Origin: Enterococcus mundtii
GTDB lineage: Bacteria; Bacillota; Bacilli; Lactobacillales; Enterococcaceae
Direction of reading: 5' to 3'
Assembly (NCBI RefSeq): GCF_013394305.1
Contig: NZ_AP019810.1
Location: forward strand, 1,276,001 to 1,340,000
Length of the DNA: 64,000 bases
The translations under genes were made by a program, and so were the position numbers. The notes below the pieces were generated by a model, which was not told the origin of the DNA, ran no database searches, and saw nothing but the letters and a program-made list of their open reading frames with translations. This document shows, in pieces, positions 9,351 to 18,365 of the stretch (positions are counted from its first letter, which is position 1; each line of letters begins with the position of its first letter).

Positions 9351-9380
9351 ATCGTAATAAAAAATACATTCTTTTGTCAA
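9351..9380 (-). promoter_or_regulatory. Promoter of the toxin-antitoxin pair
   Basis: On the minus strand, -35 TTGACA (9375-9380), 18-bp spacer and -10 TACGAT (9351-9356). Confidence 0.55.
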
Positions 9381-9407
9381 TACAACGTTAGTACGTAATA
9401 TATAGAA

Positions 9408-9443
9408 TAAAAAAGAACGGCTACCAATAATGACAGTCGTTCT
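9408..9443 (-). terminator. Terminator of the mannosidase/ROK operon
   Basis: Nine-base stem with one mismatch (9414-9422 with 9435-9443), followed on the minus strand by a T-rich tract. It lies about 60 bp after the ROK kinase gene. Confidence 0.65.
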
Positions 9444-9505
9444 CTATACCTATTTTTATTCAAGTTTCCATCTAAAAATTAAAAGTCGCTATTTTCTTCT
9501 TAGAT

Positions 9506-10378
9506 TTATGCAAATTCATTTCCTTCTCGATGTGCCTTTTCCGCCAATAATAAACTGCCGATGATCCCACTTTCATTTGGCATGCCCCATTGAACAATAT
9601 ACTCCTCTACTGGCGGCGTTTCCATGTAACCAGCCATCAATGTCATAAATTGTTCTCTCACTTTTTGTAGTAAGTGTGCTTGATTCATGACACCACCACC
9701 TAAAATGATTTTTTCTGGCGCTAATGTCAATGTATAATTGACTAATGCTTGTGCAAGATAATATGCTTGGATATCCCAGACAGGATGATCCTCAGGTAAA
9801 TTTTGTCCCTTGATTCCTGTACGTGCTTCGATCGATGGTCCAGCCGCTAATCCTTCTAAACAGTCTTTATGGAAAGGACAAGTTCCTTCGTAGTCGTCTT
9901 CTGGATGACGTTTGACCATGATGTGTCCCATTTCCGGATGCGCACTTCCAGAAAGAATATCGCTATTCAACACAACACCGCCACCAATACCTGTGCCGAC
10001 AGTCAAGTAGATGCAACTGTTTTTCCCTTGCGCCGCCCCTTTTAACAATTCACCATATGCCGCAGCATTGACGTCGGTTGTCCATGCCAAAGGAACGTCG
10101 TATCGTTGTTTGATGCTTCCTAAGAAATCAAAATCTCGCCATCCTTGTTTAGGCGTAGCTAAGACATAGCCATAGCGATCATTCGTTGGATCAATACCGA
10201 TTGGACCAAAGGAACCGATTCCAATTGCTTCTAATTCAAAGCGATCAAAGAAATCAAACACTAACGCCAATGTTTCCTCCGGTAAAGTTGTCGGTACACT
10301 GATTTTTTCAATGATTTCTCCCTGATCTGATACTGCACAAATAAATTTTGTTCCACCTGCTTCTATTCCACCATACAT
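9506..10378 (-). CDS. ROK-family sugar kinase (fructo/mannokinase-like)
   Basis: Predicted cytoplasmic hexose kinase of 290 residues. The phosphate-binding motif GGIEAGGTKFICAV is at the N-terminus. The ROK signature region is LTVGTGIGGGVV. The zinc-binding motif is GH...C-P-F-H-K-D-C. This subgroup includes fructokinases and mannokinases such as ScrK and GmuE. ATG 10378 is preferred over TTG 10381 because GGAGG in the end of the GH38 gene is well spaced. As last gene of the mannosidase operon it probably phosphorylates mannose released by GH38/GH125/GH92. Confidence 0.87.
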   Translation of the reverse strand: MYGGIEAGGTKFICAVSDQGEIIEKISVPTTLPEETLALVFDFFDRFELEAIGIGSFGPIGIDPTNDRYGYVLATPKQGWRDFDFLGSIKQRYDVPLAWTTDVNAAAYGELLKGAAQGKNSCIYLTVGTGIGGGVVLNSDILSGSAHPEMGHIMVKRHPEDDYEGTCPFHKDCLEGLAAGPSIEARTGIKGQNLPEDHPVWDIQAYYLAQALVNYTLTLAPEKIILGGGVMNQAHLLQKVREQFMTLMAGYMETPPVEEYIVQWGMPNESGIIGSLLLAEKAHREGNEFA

Positions 10379-10381
10379 CAA

Positions 10382-13063
10382 TTATTCCTCCTCAAAGCCG
10401 ACTGTCCGAATCTCATAAGGTTGGAGCATTTCGTCAATCGTCTCTTGACATTCTTCTTCAAGGAGATTCAACCGTTTGCCTTTTTTGCCATTTTTCGTCA
10501 AATGCAACGATTCTAAATGACTAGACATATTGAATCCTCTCGCTACTAGTTTATCATTAAGTTTGCTTCGTTTCAAAGCAGTAATTGCAAACGTTCCCCC
10601 TTCAATTGATAAATATTGGTTTTTCGGTGATAGTTTGCCTACTTGATTGGACAATTGCTTTGTCGAAAATGGAATTTGAGCTGCATAAGCATGCTTGTAG
10701 GTGGCGAATTTCTCTTCTCCTGTATGGACCTCTAAACTGTAATCGAATTGGTGAACACCTAAACACTGTGCTTCCGGTGTTGGGAAATAACCCCAGTCGC
10801 CCATCTCACCGACGCAACGCAGTAATGTCACCGCAATGGTTTTTCCATCCAAGATTTCATATTCATTCAAACCAAAATTACCAATCGTTATCCCTTGGGT
10901 TGCATCGCCTAATTGGACAAAGGCATGTTGATGCTGGGGATTGGTCGGGTTCTCCCAACTTGCAGAGACTTGGTTTGGACGAGCTACAACTTCAAAAATA
11001 CTATCTGCTTCGTGTTGTTCCACATGTAACTTCGTTGGGAATAAGACACGTAAGCGATGATCTTTCATCTGATTGTCGATGGTTGTTGTAAAATCGATCT
11101 TTTTGCTCTCTGCACGCAACGTAATCAGTGTTGTGATTGTCAGTGGCTTTGTTTCTTTTGAGCGTTGGGCTTGCCTAAAGCGGAACTCTCGTACCATTTG
11201 TTGCTCTTTTTCTAACCGATCATCTGCAGAAATAGGGATGTCAATGGTTTGAGTTAGTTTGATTTGAGCGATTTTAGATGTATCCTTGATGATCTCAACA
11301 GTACTTCTCGGTTGGTCTTTTGAAAGAATCGCTTGTTCATTCTCTGGTTGCTTGAAGATATATTCGTTACCGATGTCACCGACGTCTTCAAATGTCAATA
11401 ACTCTTCAAATTCTTGCCCGCTCGTTTTATCCAATAAGGTCAATGTCCCATTTTGCTCAATGGATACATGCACGAATTGATTTTCAATACAGCGTCCTGC
11501 TTGAGTAATCATCGACTCTTGTTTTTCATCCGTTGCTCCTTCAACTAAAGCGAATGTTTCCCATGAAAATGCAGGCATTTCATCAATTGGTAGCTCAATC
11601 GTGACATATCTTGCCATATATGGCACTCTAAAGCGATCTTTCGGTAAATCATAGCCAAATGATACAACTTCTTCAGAAACCAAAGCTGGGATCTGTTTTT
11701 TTTCAGACGTTTCAACATGGTAGTATTTCTTAGGTTGTTCCGCCAATTCTTGATATAGCTCCTCTGGAATACCTTCTGCAAATCGTTTTCGTTCCAACTC
11801 TAAAGTGATTACGGCTGACCCTGTTTTGGGCATTCCTGCTGTATTGAAAATAACAAAAGGATAGCTTTGCTTCGAAAATCCACTGGTATCAATAGCTGTT
11901 GCCAGTTGATCCAATGCTTCTTGTGCTAAAAATCTCCCCACTTCATTGGCTTTTTCAAAACGCGGAATCATTTCTCGATGAACGGAGTCAACTGAGCATC
12001 CGCAAATGCTATCATGAGGATGATTTTGCATCAGTGTTTTCCAAGCGTAATCTAATTGATCGTGCGGATACCTTCCTGTCACTTCATATGCCATCGTTGC
12101 TAAAGGTTCTGTGACATTTTCAAGTTGACGTTGTACTTTTGTGTTCCACTGTTTGAGGTAAACTCTCGCAGAAGCTGTATTGGCTAACGTATACCAGCCA
12201 TCGGTTTCTTGACTCGTCAATTCTCCTTCAACTGAGCCAAGATCCTGAGGAAGATCCTGTTGTACCGTTTCTAGATAATCAGTAAAATTGGAATGAATGA
12301 ATTCATAGTCAGGATACAATTCATTGGCTAATCGAATTGCCTTTGATATATCTTTTTGTACAGGTTGATGATCCACTCCATTCATCATCAATAAATGGTT
12401 GGTTGACGCATATTGCTCGGCATCTGCTAACTTCTGATCCCAAAAACGAATCGCAGCTTCTTTCTCAGCTGGAATCTCATTCCCGTTACTGTACCAGTTG
12501 GCAAACAATAACCCAAAGATCTCCGTTTGATCAGGGCCTTTCCACCACATCTCAGAATATTGTGACGAATAGTTCTCAGCTTCTAGTACTTGATTATCAA
12601 AGCCTATCGGTTTCACCCCACGACCAAACGCAGCAGCTTCTAGTCCTACTTGCTTCATCATTTGTGGCGTTTGTCCCATATTGCCAAAAGTATCAGGGAA
12701 ATAACCTAGCATGACCGGCGTTCCCCATTTGCGACTTTCTTCCATACCGATCAACATATTCCGAACATTTGACTCTGAGCTAATTAAAAAATCATCCTGT
12801 AAAATATAAAATGGTCCAATCCGTAATTTTCCTACATCGATGGCTTGTTGGATTGCTTCTCTTTTTTCAGGACGTACTTGTAGATAGTCATCTAAAATAA
12901 TGGTCTGTCCATCTAAATGAAAGCTGTTGAAGTCTGGATCGGTTTCAAACAGCTCCAACAAATCATCCATTAACTCCACTAATCGCATGTGATGTTGCTC
13001 ATATGCCATGTACCACTCACGATCCCAATGGCTATGAGAAATGATATACACTTTTTTCTTCAT
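10382..13063 (-). CDS. GH38 alpha-mannosidase (MngB-like)
   Basis: An 893-residue glycoside hydrolase family 38 enzyme without signal peptide, so cytoplasmic. The N-terminal catalytic domain starts with the zinc motif SHSHWDREW and contains GYFPDTFGNMGQ, DDFLISSE and the helical bundle motif QNHPHDSICGCS. The long C-terminal beta domain is complete. In the pneumococcal N-glycan locus the GH38 enzyme removes alpha-1,3-linked mannose. TAAGGAGGAG precedes the ATG. The gene follows GH125 by 14 bp and is directly followed by the ROK kinase. Confidence 0.93.
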   Translation of the reverse strand: MKKKVYIISHSHWDREWYMAYEQHHMRLVELMDDLLELFETDPDFNSFHLDGQTIILDDYLQVRPEKREAIQQAIDVGKLRIGPFYILQDDFLISSESNVRNMLIGMEESRKWGTPVMLGYFPDTFGNMGQTPQMMKQVGLEAAAFGRGVKPIGFDNQVLEAENYSSQYSEMWWKGPDQTEIFGLLFANWYSNGNEIPAEKEAAIRFWDQKLADAEQYASTNHLLMMNGVDHQPVQKDISKAIRLANELYPDYEFIHSNFTDYLETVQQDLPQDLGSVEGELTSQETDGWYTLANTASARVYLKQWNTKVQRQLENVTEPLATMAYEVTGRYPHDQLDYAWKTLMQNHPHDSICGCSVDSVHREMIPRFEKANEVGRFLAQEALDQLATAIDTSGFSKQSYPFVIFNTAGMPKTGSAVITLELERKRFAEGIPEELYQELAEQPKKYYHVETSEKKQIPALVSEEVVSFGYDLPKDRFRVPYMARYVTIELPIDEMPAFSWETFALVEGATDEKQESMITQAGRCIENQFVHVSIEQNGTLTLLDKTSGQEFEELLTFEDVGDIGNEYIFKQPENEQAILSKDQPRSTVEIIKDTSKIAQIKLTQTIDIPISADDRLEKEQQMVREFRFRQAQRSKETKPLTITTLITLRAESKKIDFTTTIDNQMKDHRLRVLFPTKLHVEQHEADSIFEVVARPNQVSASWENPTNPQHQHAFVQLGDATQGITIGNFGLNEYEILDGKTIAVTLLRCVGEMGDWGYFPTPEAQCLGVHQFDYSLEVHTGEEKFATYKHAYAAQIPFSTKQLSNQVGKLSPKNQYLSIEGGTFAITALKRSKLNDKLVARGFNMSSHLESLHLTKNGKKGKRLNLLEEECQETIDEMLQPYEIRTVGFEEE

Positions 13064-13077
13064 ATCTATTCTCCTCC

Positions 13078-14367
13078 TTATTTTTCCACTCGGATATCAA
13101 AGTAATCCATGACTAATTCACAAAACATCATGTTTGCCCAAGAAAACCATTCTCTTGTGTAGTTTTGCGGATTGTTCACATCAAAACCTTCATGCATCAA
13201 GTGTGTCCCTGCATCGGTCGCTACTAGTAAATCAAGGATTCGTTCTTTTTCTTGTTTGTCTTCTGTCGTCATTCCTTCCATCGCTAGGGCGATTGGCCAA
13301 ATATAATTCTCGGGCGTATGCGAAGAACCAATTCCTTTTGCATACTTCCCTTCATAAAAGTAAGGGTTCTCTTTACTTAACAAAGTGTTTCGCGTATTTA
13401 TATAGTGTTCATCTGTACTGGAGCAATAACCCAAATAAGGTGCTGAAATCAAATTAGGCACATTGCTATCGTCCATTAATGAGGCATTCCCTAAGCCGTC
13501 TACTTCATACGCATAAATCGTTTCACCTTGTTGATTTTCGATTTTTCCATAGGTGGCAATCCCCTCTTGGATGGCTGTTTTTAAGCCGTTTGCTTTTGTA
13601 ACGATTTCTTGGTCTTCAAGAATTGAGGTGAAAATCTCTTCCACATATCCTAGAATAACTACAGCAAACATATTGGATGGGACAAGATAGCCATATTGAC
13701 AGGCATCATCGCTCGGACGAAATCCTGACCAAGTCATACCCGTGGGCGCAATCGCCGATCCACGTCCCTCGTTGACTAACGTATCTTCTTTTCTTGTGGT
13801 GTCTCTTGTAAAGGTGTAAGGCGATTGTCGATGGTCTTGTTCTACTTGAAAAACTTCTAAGATTTTTTGAATCCCCTCAATAAATGAGTGGTCAAATTGA
13901 TCTGTACGTCCGGTATTCTTGTAAAGTAAATAAGCTAGTTGAACAGGGTAGCATAAAGAATCGATTTCATATTTTCTTTCCCAGATCCAATCGTTCATTT
14001 GAGTGTGATCGGTTTGATGCCCTGCGCCATTTGCTTGTTCATTGAACGCATTTGCATATGGATCGATCGTGATATAGTAAAATTGCTTTTTGACTAACCC
14101 ACTGATCATGTCAGCTAAATCTTCATCCTCTTTCGCAATTACTAAATAAGGACGAACCTGCGCGGTGGAATCACGTAACCACATTGCAGGGATATCTCCT
14201 GTGAGTAGAAAAGTTGTCCCATCCTCTTGCCGTTTGACTGTGGTCAACAACGTATTCGCAAAAGCCGAAGAAAAATTCTTAGCCCAATCTGCATGCTCTT
14301 CTCCACATTTTTGTATGATGTCATCCATAAATTGCTTCACTGAATTAGGTATATCTTTATAAGCCAT
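13078..14367 (-). CDS. GH125 exo-alpha-1,6-mannosidase
   Basis: A 429-residue protein of glycoside hydrolase family 125 (formerly DUF1237), inverting exo-alpha-1,6-mannosidases. Family landmarks are GDIPAMWLRDSTAQVRPY near residue 65, GRGSAIAPTGMTWSGFRPSDD, and near the C-terminus HEGFDVNNPQNYTREWFSWANM. Start ATG 14367 has AAAGGGAG upstream; a longer frame begins at 14400, at or before the predicted transcription start. There is no signal peptide. It is the first gene of the mannosidase operon. Confidence 0.92.
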   Translation of the reverse strand: MAYKDIPNSVKQFMDDIIQKCGEEHADWAKNFSSAFANTLLTTVKRQEDGTTFLLTGDIPAMWLRDSTAQVRPYLVIAKEDEDLADMISGLVKKQFYYITIDPYANAFNEQANGAGHQTDHTQMNDWIWERKYEIDSLCYPVQLAYLLYKNTGRTDQFDHSFIEGIQKILEVFQVEQDHRQSPYTFTRDTTRKEDTLVNEGRGSAIAPTGMTWSGFRPSDDACQYGYLVPSNMFAVVILGYVEEIFTSILEDQEIVTKANGLKTAIQEGIATYGKIENQQGETIYAYEVDGLGNASLMDDSNVPNLISAPYLGYCSSTDEHYINTRNTLLSKENPYFYEGKYAKGIGSSHTPENYIWPIALAMEGMTTEDKQEKERILDLLVATDAGTHLMHEGFDVNNPQNYTREWFSWANMMFCELVMDYFDIRVEK

Positions 14368-14389
14368 ATTATATAAACTCCCTTTTGTT

Positions 14390-14442
14390 TGATATGTCAT
14401 TATGAATTATACCTGCTCGTACTATAAATGTCTACGCTTTCA
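14390..14442 (-). promoter_or_regulatory. Promoter of the mannosidase operon with operator and cre site
   Basis: Minus strand: -35 TAGACA (14429-14434), 17-bp spacer, -10 TATAAT (14406-14411), predicted start near 14399. A cre-like site TGAAAGCGTAGACA (14429-14442) overlaps the -35, and the near-palindrome TGATATGTCA (14390-14399 on the plus strand) lies at the transcription start. CcpA and the divergent GntR regulator are the likely binders. Confidence 0.65.
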
Positions 14443-14457
14443 ATGAACTTTTTTCTA

Positions 14458-14503
14458 TTTACTTTTTCAAGTATTATGCTATGATTCAATTATGATATAT
14501 CAT
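14458..14503 (+). promoter_or_regulatory. Promoter and operator of the GntR regulator / GH92 operon
   Basis: Weak -35 TTTACT (14458-14463), 16-bp spacer, extended -10 with TATGAT at 14480-14485. The perfect palindrome ATGATATATCAT (14492-14503) sits at the predicted start site. It shares TGATATxTCA with the site in the divergent promoter, suggesting one regulator binds both. Confidence 0.6.
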
Positions 14504-14517
14504 TAAGAGGTGTAATT

Positions 14518-15585
14518 ATGGAGCAACCATTATATAAAACAATATTTTTAGCGTTAGAAAAAGCAATACATGATGGAACTTTACCTGTCGACAGTCAAGT
14601 TCCCACTGAAAAAGAACTATCCCAACAATACAATGTTAGTCGGATCACGTCCAAACGGGCATTGTCAGAATTAGAACAACTAGGATTGATTTATCGTGTA
14701 CGCGGAAAAGGAAGTTTTGTTAAAGCTCCCAAAAAAGGTGTTCCTTCACGTAGTCTCTCTACTCATAAAAGAATCTTATTTCTTTTGCCTTACTTGTCTG
14801 ATTTATCCGTGGGTGACTTTACTCAGGGCTTGAATCCAATCATGCAAGAACATCAATTCGAGGTCATGATGACGACTTTAGATTTTTTAGAAACAAAGAC
14901 AGCCAATGATTTGATACAAGAATTTGATGGCTTGATTTATTATGCTTTTGAAATAGATCAACATCTTGACTTGCTTTTTGAGCTTTCCTTAAAAGACTTT
15001 CCAGTACTCATGCTAGATAAAAAAATATATGAGTTACCTTTTCCAACTGTCTTATCGGATAACTTTCAAGGTGGTTCTTTAGCAACCAATCAATTGATTG
15101 AACAAGGTCACAAAAAAATCGCTTATCTTTTTGGTGATTTATCCCATCCACAATCCGTGAGACAACGCTATCTCGGTTATCTTGAAGCACTGAATAAAGC
15201 AGAGTTATCGTTCCATACTGCATTAAATGATCCAATGGCGACCACTAATGAATTAGCTAACTATATTCATACACATAACGTTACAGCATTTGTTTGTGAG
15301 AATGACTTAGTTGCAATTCAAGCAATGACTACGTTAAAACAATTGGGTTACACCATTCCCAATGATTTTTCCGTCATCGGGTTCGATGATATCCAAGCTG
15401 CTGCTTTAGTTGATCCGCCTTTAACAACGATTGCCCAAGATTTTCTCCAATTAGGCGAATTGGCGGGCAAAGCGATGATCCAGTGGTTACAAACAAAAGA
15501 AAAACCGGCTGACATCAAACATCCTGTTACTTTGATCCAACGACTATCGACAAAGGAGTATACACATGGACATTCAACAAATTGA
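14518..15585 (+). CDS. GntR-family regulator with LacI-like sensor domain
   Basis: A 355-residue transcription regulator. The N-terminal winged helix (residues 1-70) has the GntR pattern VPTEKELSQQYNVSRITSKR and GKGSFVKAP. The remaining 270 residues form a LacI/periplasmic-binding-protein-like ligand domain ending in the typical VIGFDDI...LTTIAQDF...LG..A segment, as in AraR. It is divergent from the mannosidase operon and overlaps the GH92 gene by 20 bp. It therefore probably controls both transcripts in response to a mannose-containing sugar. Repressor function is inferred from operator position. Confidence 0.88.
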   Translation: MEQPLYKTIFLALEKAIHDGTLPVDSQVPTEKELSQQYNVSRITSKRALSELEQLGLIYRVRGKGSFVKAPKKGVPSRSLSTHKRILFLLPYLSDLSVGDFTQGLNPIMQEHQFEVMMTTLDFLETKTANDLIQEFDGLIYYAFEIDQHLDLLFELSLKDFPVLMLDKKIYELPFPTVLSDNFQGGSLATNQLIEQGHKKIAYLFGDLSHPQSVRQRYLGYLEALNKAELSFHTALNDPMATTNELANYIHTHNVTAFVCENDLVAIQAMTTLKQLGYTIPNDFSVIGFDDIQAAALVDPPLTTIAQDFLQLGELAGKAMIQWLQTKEKPADIKHPVTLIQRLSTKEYTHGHSTN

Positions 15586-17719
15586 TACACGTCATGGCAC
15601 TGCGAATCAAGCCAACTTTTCTAATGGGAATTGCCTGCCTTATACAGGCGTTCCTTTTGGTATGAACTATTTTGCCCCACAGACAAATGAACAAAGAGGT
15701 AGTTGGTGGTTTCACCCCGATGACCGGATTTTCCAAGGTTATCGTTTGACTCATCAACCTAGTCCTTGGATGGGGGATTTCAGCCACTTTTTGATGACTC
15801 CGTTCAGTGGAGTATTACAAGAACCCACGGTGTTCCATGCCCAAAGTTCGTATCGCCCAGAAGAATGTACTTTTTGTCCCACCCACCTTTCCATTGACCA
15901 ATTGCGTTACGGTATTCAATCGACATTGATCCCTAGTATGTATGGTGGCATCCTTTCCATCACTTACCAACAAAATGATAGCGGTTTATTACTAGCGTTT
16001 CCTGGCCGTTTCCGTCTTACTGCAAAAGATGCCTACACATTAGAAGGCCAAGTCACTCATTTTGCGGGCGCAGAAGATCCGAATTTCACTTTTTATTTTG
16101 TTTTGGGCTTCGAACAGCCTCTGACAACTAGTGAACTCGAGTATTCTAGCGAACAAGCAGACACCGTAGCTCTTTATTTTGGTCATATCAAGCAACAGAC
16201 GATTCGGCTAGGGACGTCATTCATTAGTAATGAACAAGCTCACCACAATTTGAAACAAGAGCAAGAAAAACAAGAAAAAGACTATCTTTTAGACAGTCAG
16301 GAGCAATGGCAAAACTACTTTGATCGAATCAAAATCAACCATCATGATCAAAAACAAATGCAAACGTTCTATCACAATTTATATCGGACATTCCTATTCC
16401 CACAAACTTTTTACGAAATTGATCCAGAAGGAAAAAAAATCCATTATGATACCACTAGTTGTACAGTAAAAAATGGGATTCTTTATACAAATAATGGGTT
16501 TTGGGATACGTACAAAACGGTTTACCCACTCTTTTCATTGATTGCGGTCGAAAAATATGAAGAGATGTTGGAAGGTTTTTTAAACAGTTATCGAGAAACT
16601 GGCTTCTTACCTAAATGGCTTTCTCCAGATGAACGAGGTCTCATGCCTGGAACATTGATCGATGCAGTGATCGCTGATGCTGCCATCAAAGGTATCGGCA
16701 GTCAGAATATGCCGGAATTTTTAGAAGCCATGAAAAAAGGAGCGACAGTTCAAAGTGATCAACAAAATTATGGTCGCCAAGGGACAATCGATTATTTAAA
16801 GTATGGCTACGTGCCAAACCATTACCATGAATCGATCAATCACACACTTGATTATGCCTACAGTGATTTTTGTATCAGTCAAGTTGCTCAAACACTAGCT
16901 GATGTTGAAACAACTCATCACTATCAGCAACAATCCATGAACTATCGCAATGTTTTTGATACAGAAACTGGTTTTATGCGTTCAAAAGACTGCTCAGGAA
17001 AATTCCGTCCTGATTTCTCCTCTATCTCTTGGGGCACAGATTACGCAGAAGGAAGTGCATGGCAAAGCAGTTTTGCTGTTTTCCATGACTTTGCAGGTCT
17101 GATCGAAGCGCATGGTGGAAAACAAGCTTTTGAGAACAAATTAGTTGAATTATGTAATCAACCGCCTAAGTTTGAAGTCGGTGGTTATGGGTTTGAAATC
17201 CATGAAATGAGTGAGATGGCAGCAACTGAATTTGGACAATTAGCCATCTCTAATCAACCAAGTTTTCACTACCCTTATCTTTTCCATTACCTTGGGAAAC
17301 CCGAAATGGCACAACCTTTGATCAAACAGTTGCTTACGCAACTTTTCGATGCATCACCTACTGGCTATCCTGGCGACGAGGATAATGGCAGTATGGCCGC
17401 TTGGTATATCTTTAACAGTTTAGGTTTTTACCCAGTTACACCTGGAACCGGTGAGTATGTCATTGGTATCCCACTGTTTGATCAAGTGATTTTAACACTT
17501 TCAAACGGCAATCAATTGACTATCCATGCTACGCCTAACCAGCCCCAACAACAGTTTATTCACCATGTAAGTCGAGATGGCTACACTTATGAAAAGCTAT
17601 ATTTTACTCATAAAGATTTACTAAACGGTGGCACGATCAACTACCATTTAGGCATTGTTCCTCATACTAAAACTTATTCAGAGGATAGTTTGCCTTATTC
17701 TTTAAGTCGCCAAGAATAA
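15566..17719 (+). CDS. GH92 alpha-mannosidase
   Basis: A 717-residue glycoside hydrolase family 92 enzyme; most members are calcium-dependent exo-acting alpha-mannosidases, often alpha-1,2-specific. Landmarks: DTRHGTANQANFSNGNCLP at the N-terminus, NNGFWDTYKTVYPL, GLMPGTLIDAVIADAAIKG, and near the end PGDEDNGSMAAWYIFNSLGFYP. There is no signal peptide, so it acts inside the cell like the pneumococcal GH92. Its start lies inside the regulator gene, with AAAGGAG in good position, so the two are cotranscribed. Confidence 0.93.
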   Translation: MDIQQIDTRHGTANQANFSNGNCLPYTGVPFGMNYFAPQTNEQRGSWWFHPDDRIFQGYRLTHQPSPWMGDFSHFLMTPFSGVLQEPTVFHAQSSYRPEECTFCPTHLSIDQLRYGIQSTLIPSMYGGILSITYQQNDSGLLLAFPGRFRLTAKDAYTLEGQVTHFAGAEDPNFTFYFVLGFEQPLTTSELEYSSEQADTVALYFGHIKQQTIRLGTSFISNEQAHHNLKQEQEKQEKDYLLDSQEQWQNYFDRIKINHHDQKQMQTFYHNLYRTFLFPQTFYEIDPEGKKIHYDTTSCTVKNGILYTNNGFWDTYKTVYPLFSLIAVEKYEEMLEGFLNSYRETGFLPKWLSPDERGLMPGTLIDAVIADAAIKGIGSQNMPEFLEAMKKGATVQSDQQNYGRQGTIDYLKYGYVPNHYHESINHTLDYAYSDFCISQVAQTLADVETTHHYQQQSMNYRNVFDTETGFMRSKDCSGKFRPDFSSISWGTDYAEGSAWQSSFAVFHDFAGLIEAHGGKQAFENKLVELCNQPPKFEVGGYGFEIHEMSEMAATEFGQLAISNQPSFHYPYLFHYLGKPEMAQPLIKQLLTQLFDASPTGYPGDEDNGSMAAWYIFNSLGFYPVTPGTGEYVIGIPLFDQVILTLSNGNQLTIHATPNQPQQQFIHHVSRDGYTYEKLYFTHKDLLNGGTINYHLGIVPHTKTYSEDSLPYSLSRQE

Positions 17720-17867
17720 TATCAGTGGTTCAGCTAGAAAAGAAGCATGGTTAAGGAAGCTTACTCTTTAGTTAATTCCATTTGCCATCGTCTTCAGCAC
17801 TAATTTTAGAGAATGTGCGACTCCATTAGGACTTTATTGAATGATTGATTTCACTCATGACTCGTTG

Positions 17868-17897
17868 TTTACAGATGACTCGTTGAGATGCTATACT
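17868..17897 (+). promoter_or_regulatory. Antitoxin RNA promoter, copy 1
   Basis: -35 TTTACA (17868-17873), 18-bp spacer, -10 TATACT (17892-17897). The same hexamers and spacing recur in copy 2. Confidence 0.7.
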
Positions 17898-17903
17898 AAA
17901 GAA

Positions 17904-18016
17904 AAGAAGCGATGCGCTAACATCACTCCAATGTAGCCGTTTTGTGGTAGCATGTTTTGAGCTAAAATAAACCCGTCAACTTCTGCTAAAAGTTTATGAC
18001 GGGTTTATTTTTTATC
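17904..18016 (+). ncRNA. Putative antitoxin RNA, copy 1
   Basis: The predicted transcript of about 110 nt runs from the promoter to the hairpin 17966-18009. It overlaps the 3' end of the convergent toxin mRNA. Its 5' part (17921-17938, CATCACTCCAATGTAGCC) is a direct repeat of 18147-18165 in the toxin leader region, so the two oppositely transcribed RNAs can pair there. This is the par/Fst-type arrangement. Confidence 0.65.
17966..18014. terminator. Bidirectional terminator shared by toxin and antitoxin RNAs, copy 1
   Basis: 13-bp perfect stem (17966-17978 with 17997-18009) followed by a T tract on the plus strand. Confidence 0.8.
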
Positions 18017-18106
18017 TTTTTTGCTTATTGTCAACATAATGCCAACAAGCGCAAGCATCAACGATCCAAACTGGATCATCAATGCCAGTGCTTCCGCAAC
18101 AGACAA
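18005..18106 (-). CDS. Small hydrophobic toxin-like peptide, copy 1 (33 aa)
   Basis: A 33-residue peptide from a TTG start: SVAEALALMIQFGSLMLAL followed by a further hydrophobic stretch and a lysine-rich tail ISKKDKK. One membrane helix with a basic C-terminus and the xxEALxLMIQFG pattern match the putative holin-like toxin family of Lactobacillales (type I toxins). The ribosome site AAGGGAG (18114-18120) is buried in a hairpin (18111-18131). It is convergent with a short antisense RNA. Toxicity itself is inferred. Confidence 0.68.
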   Translation of the reverse strand: MSVAEALALMIQFGSLMLALVGIMLTISKKDKK

Positions 18107-18110
18107 AAGG

Positions 18111-18143
18111 CTACTCCCTTCGTTGAAGTAGGAAAATGCTCAT
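18111..18143 (-). CDS. Leader ORF before the toxin, copy 1 (10 aa)
   Basis: ATG 18143 follows a strong GGGGGTGAT ribosome site and encodes MSIFLLQRRE, then TAG at 18113-18111. Its last codons contain the toxin ribosome site and it stops five bases before the toxin TTG. It may couple translation. Identical in copy 2. Confidence 0.4.
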   Translation of the reverse strand: MSIFLLQRRE

Positions 18144-18191
18144 AAGCATCACCCCCTGAGTAGCTACCATCATAAACAATCTACATAGTCC

Positions 18192-18200
18192 ATTTTAACA
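18192..18200 (-). promoter_or_regulatory. Toxin mRNA promoter, copy 1
   Basis: Extended -10 TGTTAAAAT on the minus strand (hexamer 18192-18197) with no clear -35. Predicted transcript about 220 nt, ending at the shared terminator. Confidence 0.4.
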
Positions 18201-18365
18201 TAGAACCCATCACATATTTTATATTTTTTGTTTTTTTATATGATTGTTTTCACCTGTTCAATCATATAAAAAAAGAATATAAGAGAACTGTATTCGCACA
18301 CACTATGTTTTTTTATCCATGACTCTTTATTTACAAATGACTCGCTAAGATGCTATACTAAAGAA

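Larger units (their letters stand above)
17857..18275. repeat. Tandem duplication, copy 1 (type I toxin-antitoxin unit)
   Basis: About 420 bp repeated nearly identically at 18319-18737 with an exact 462-bp period. The -35 elements (17868 and 18330) and the toxin stops (18005 and 18467) are both 462 bp apart. Each copy carries an antisense-RNA promoter, a shared terminator, a small hydrophobic ORF on the minus strand and its promoter. Confidence 0.9.
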
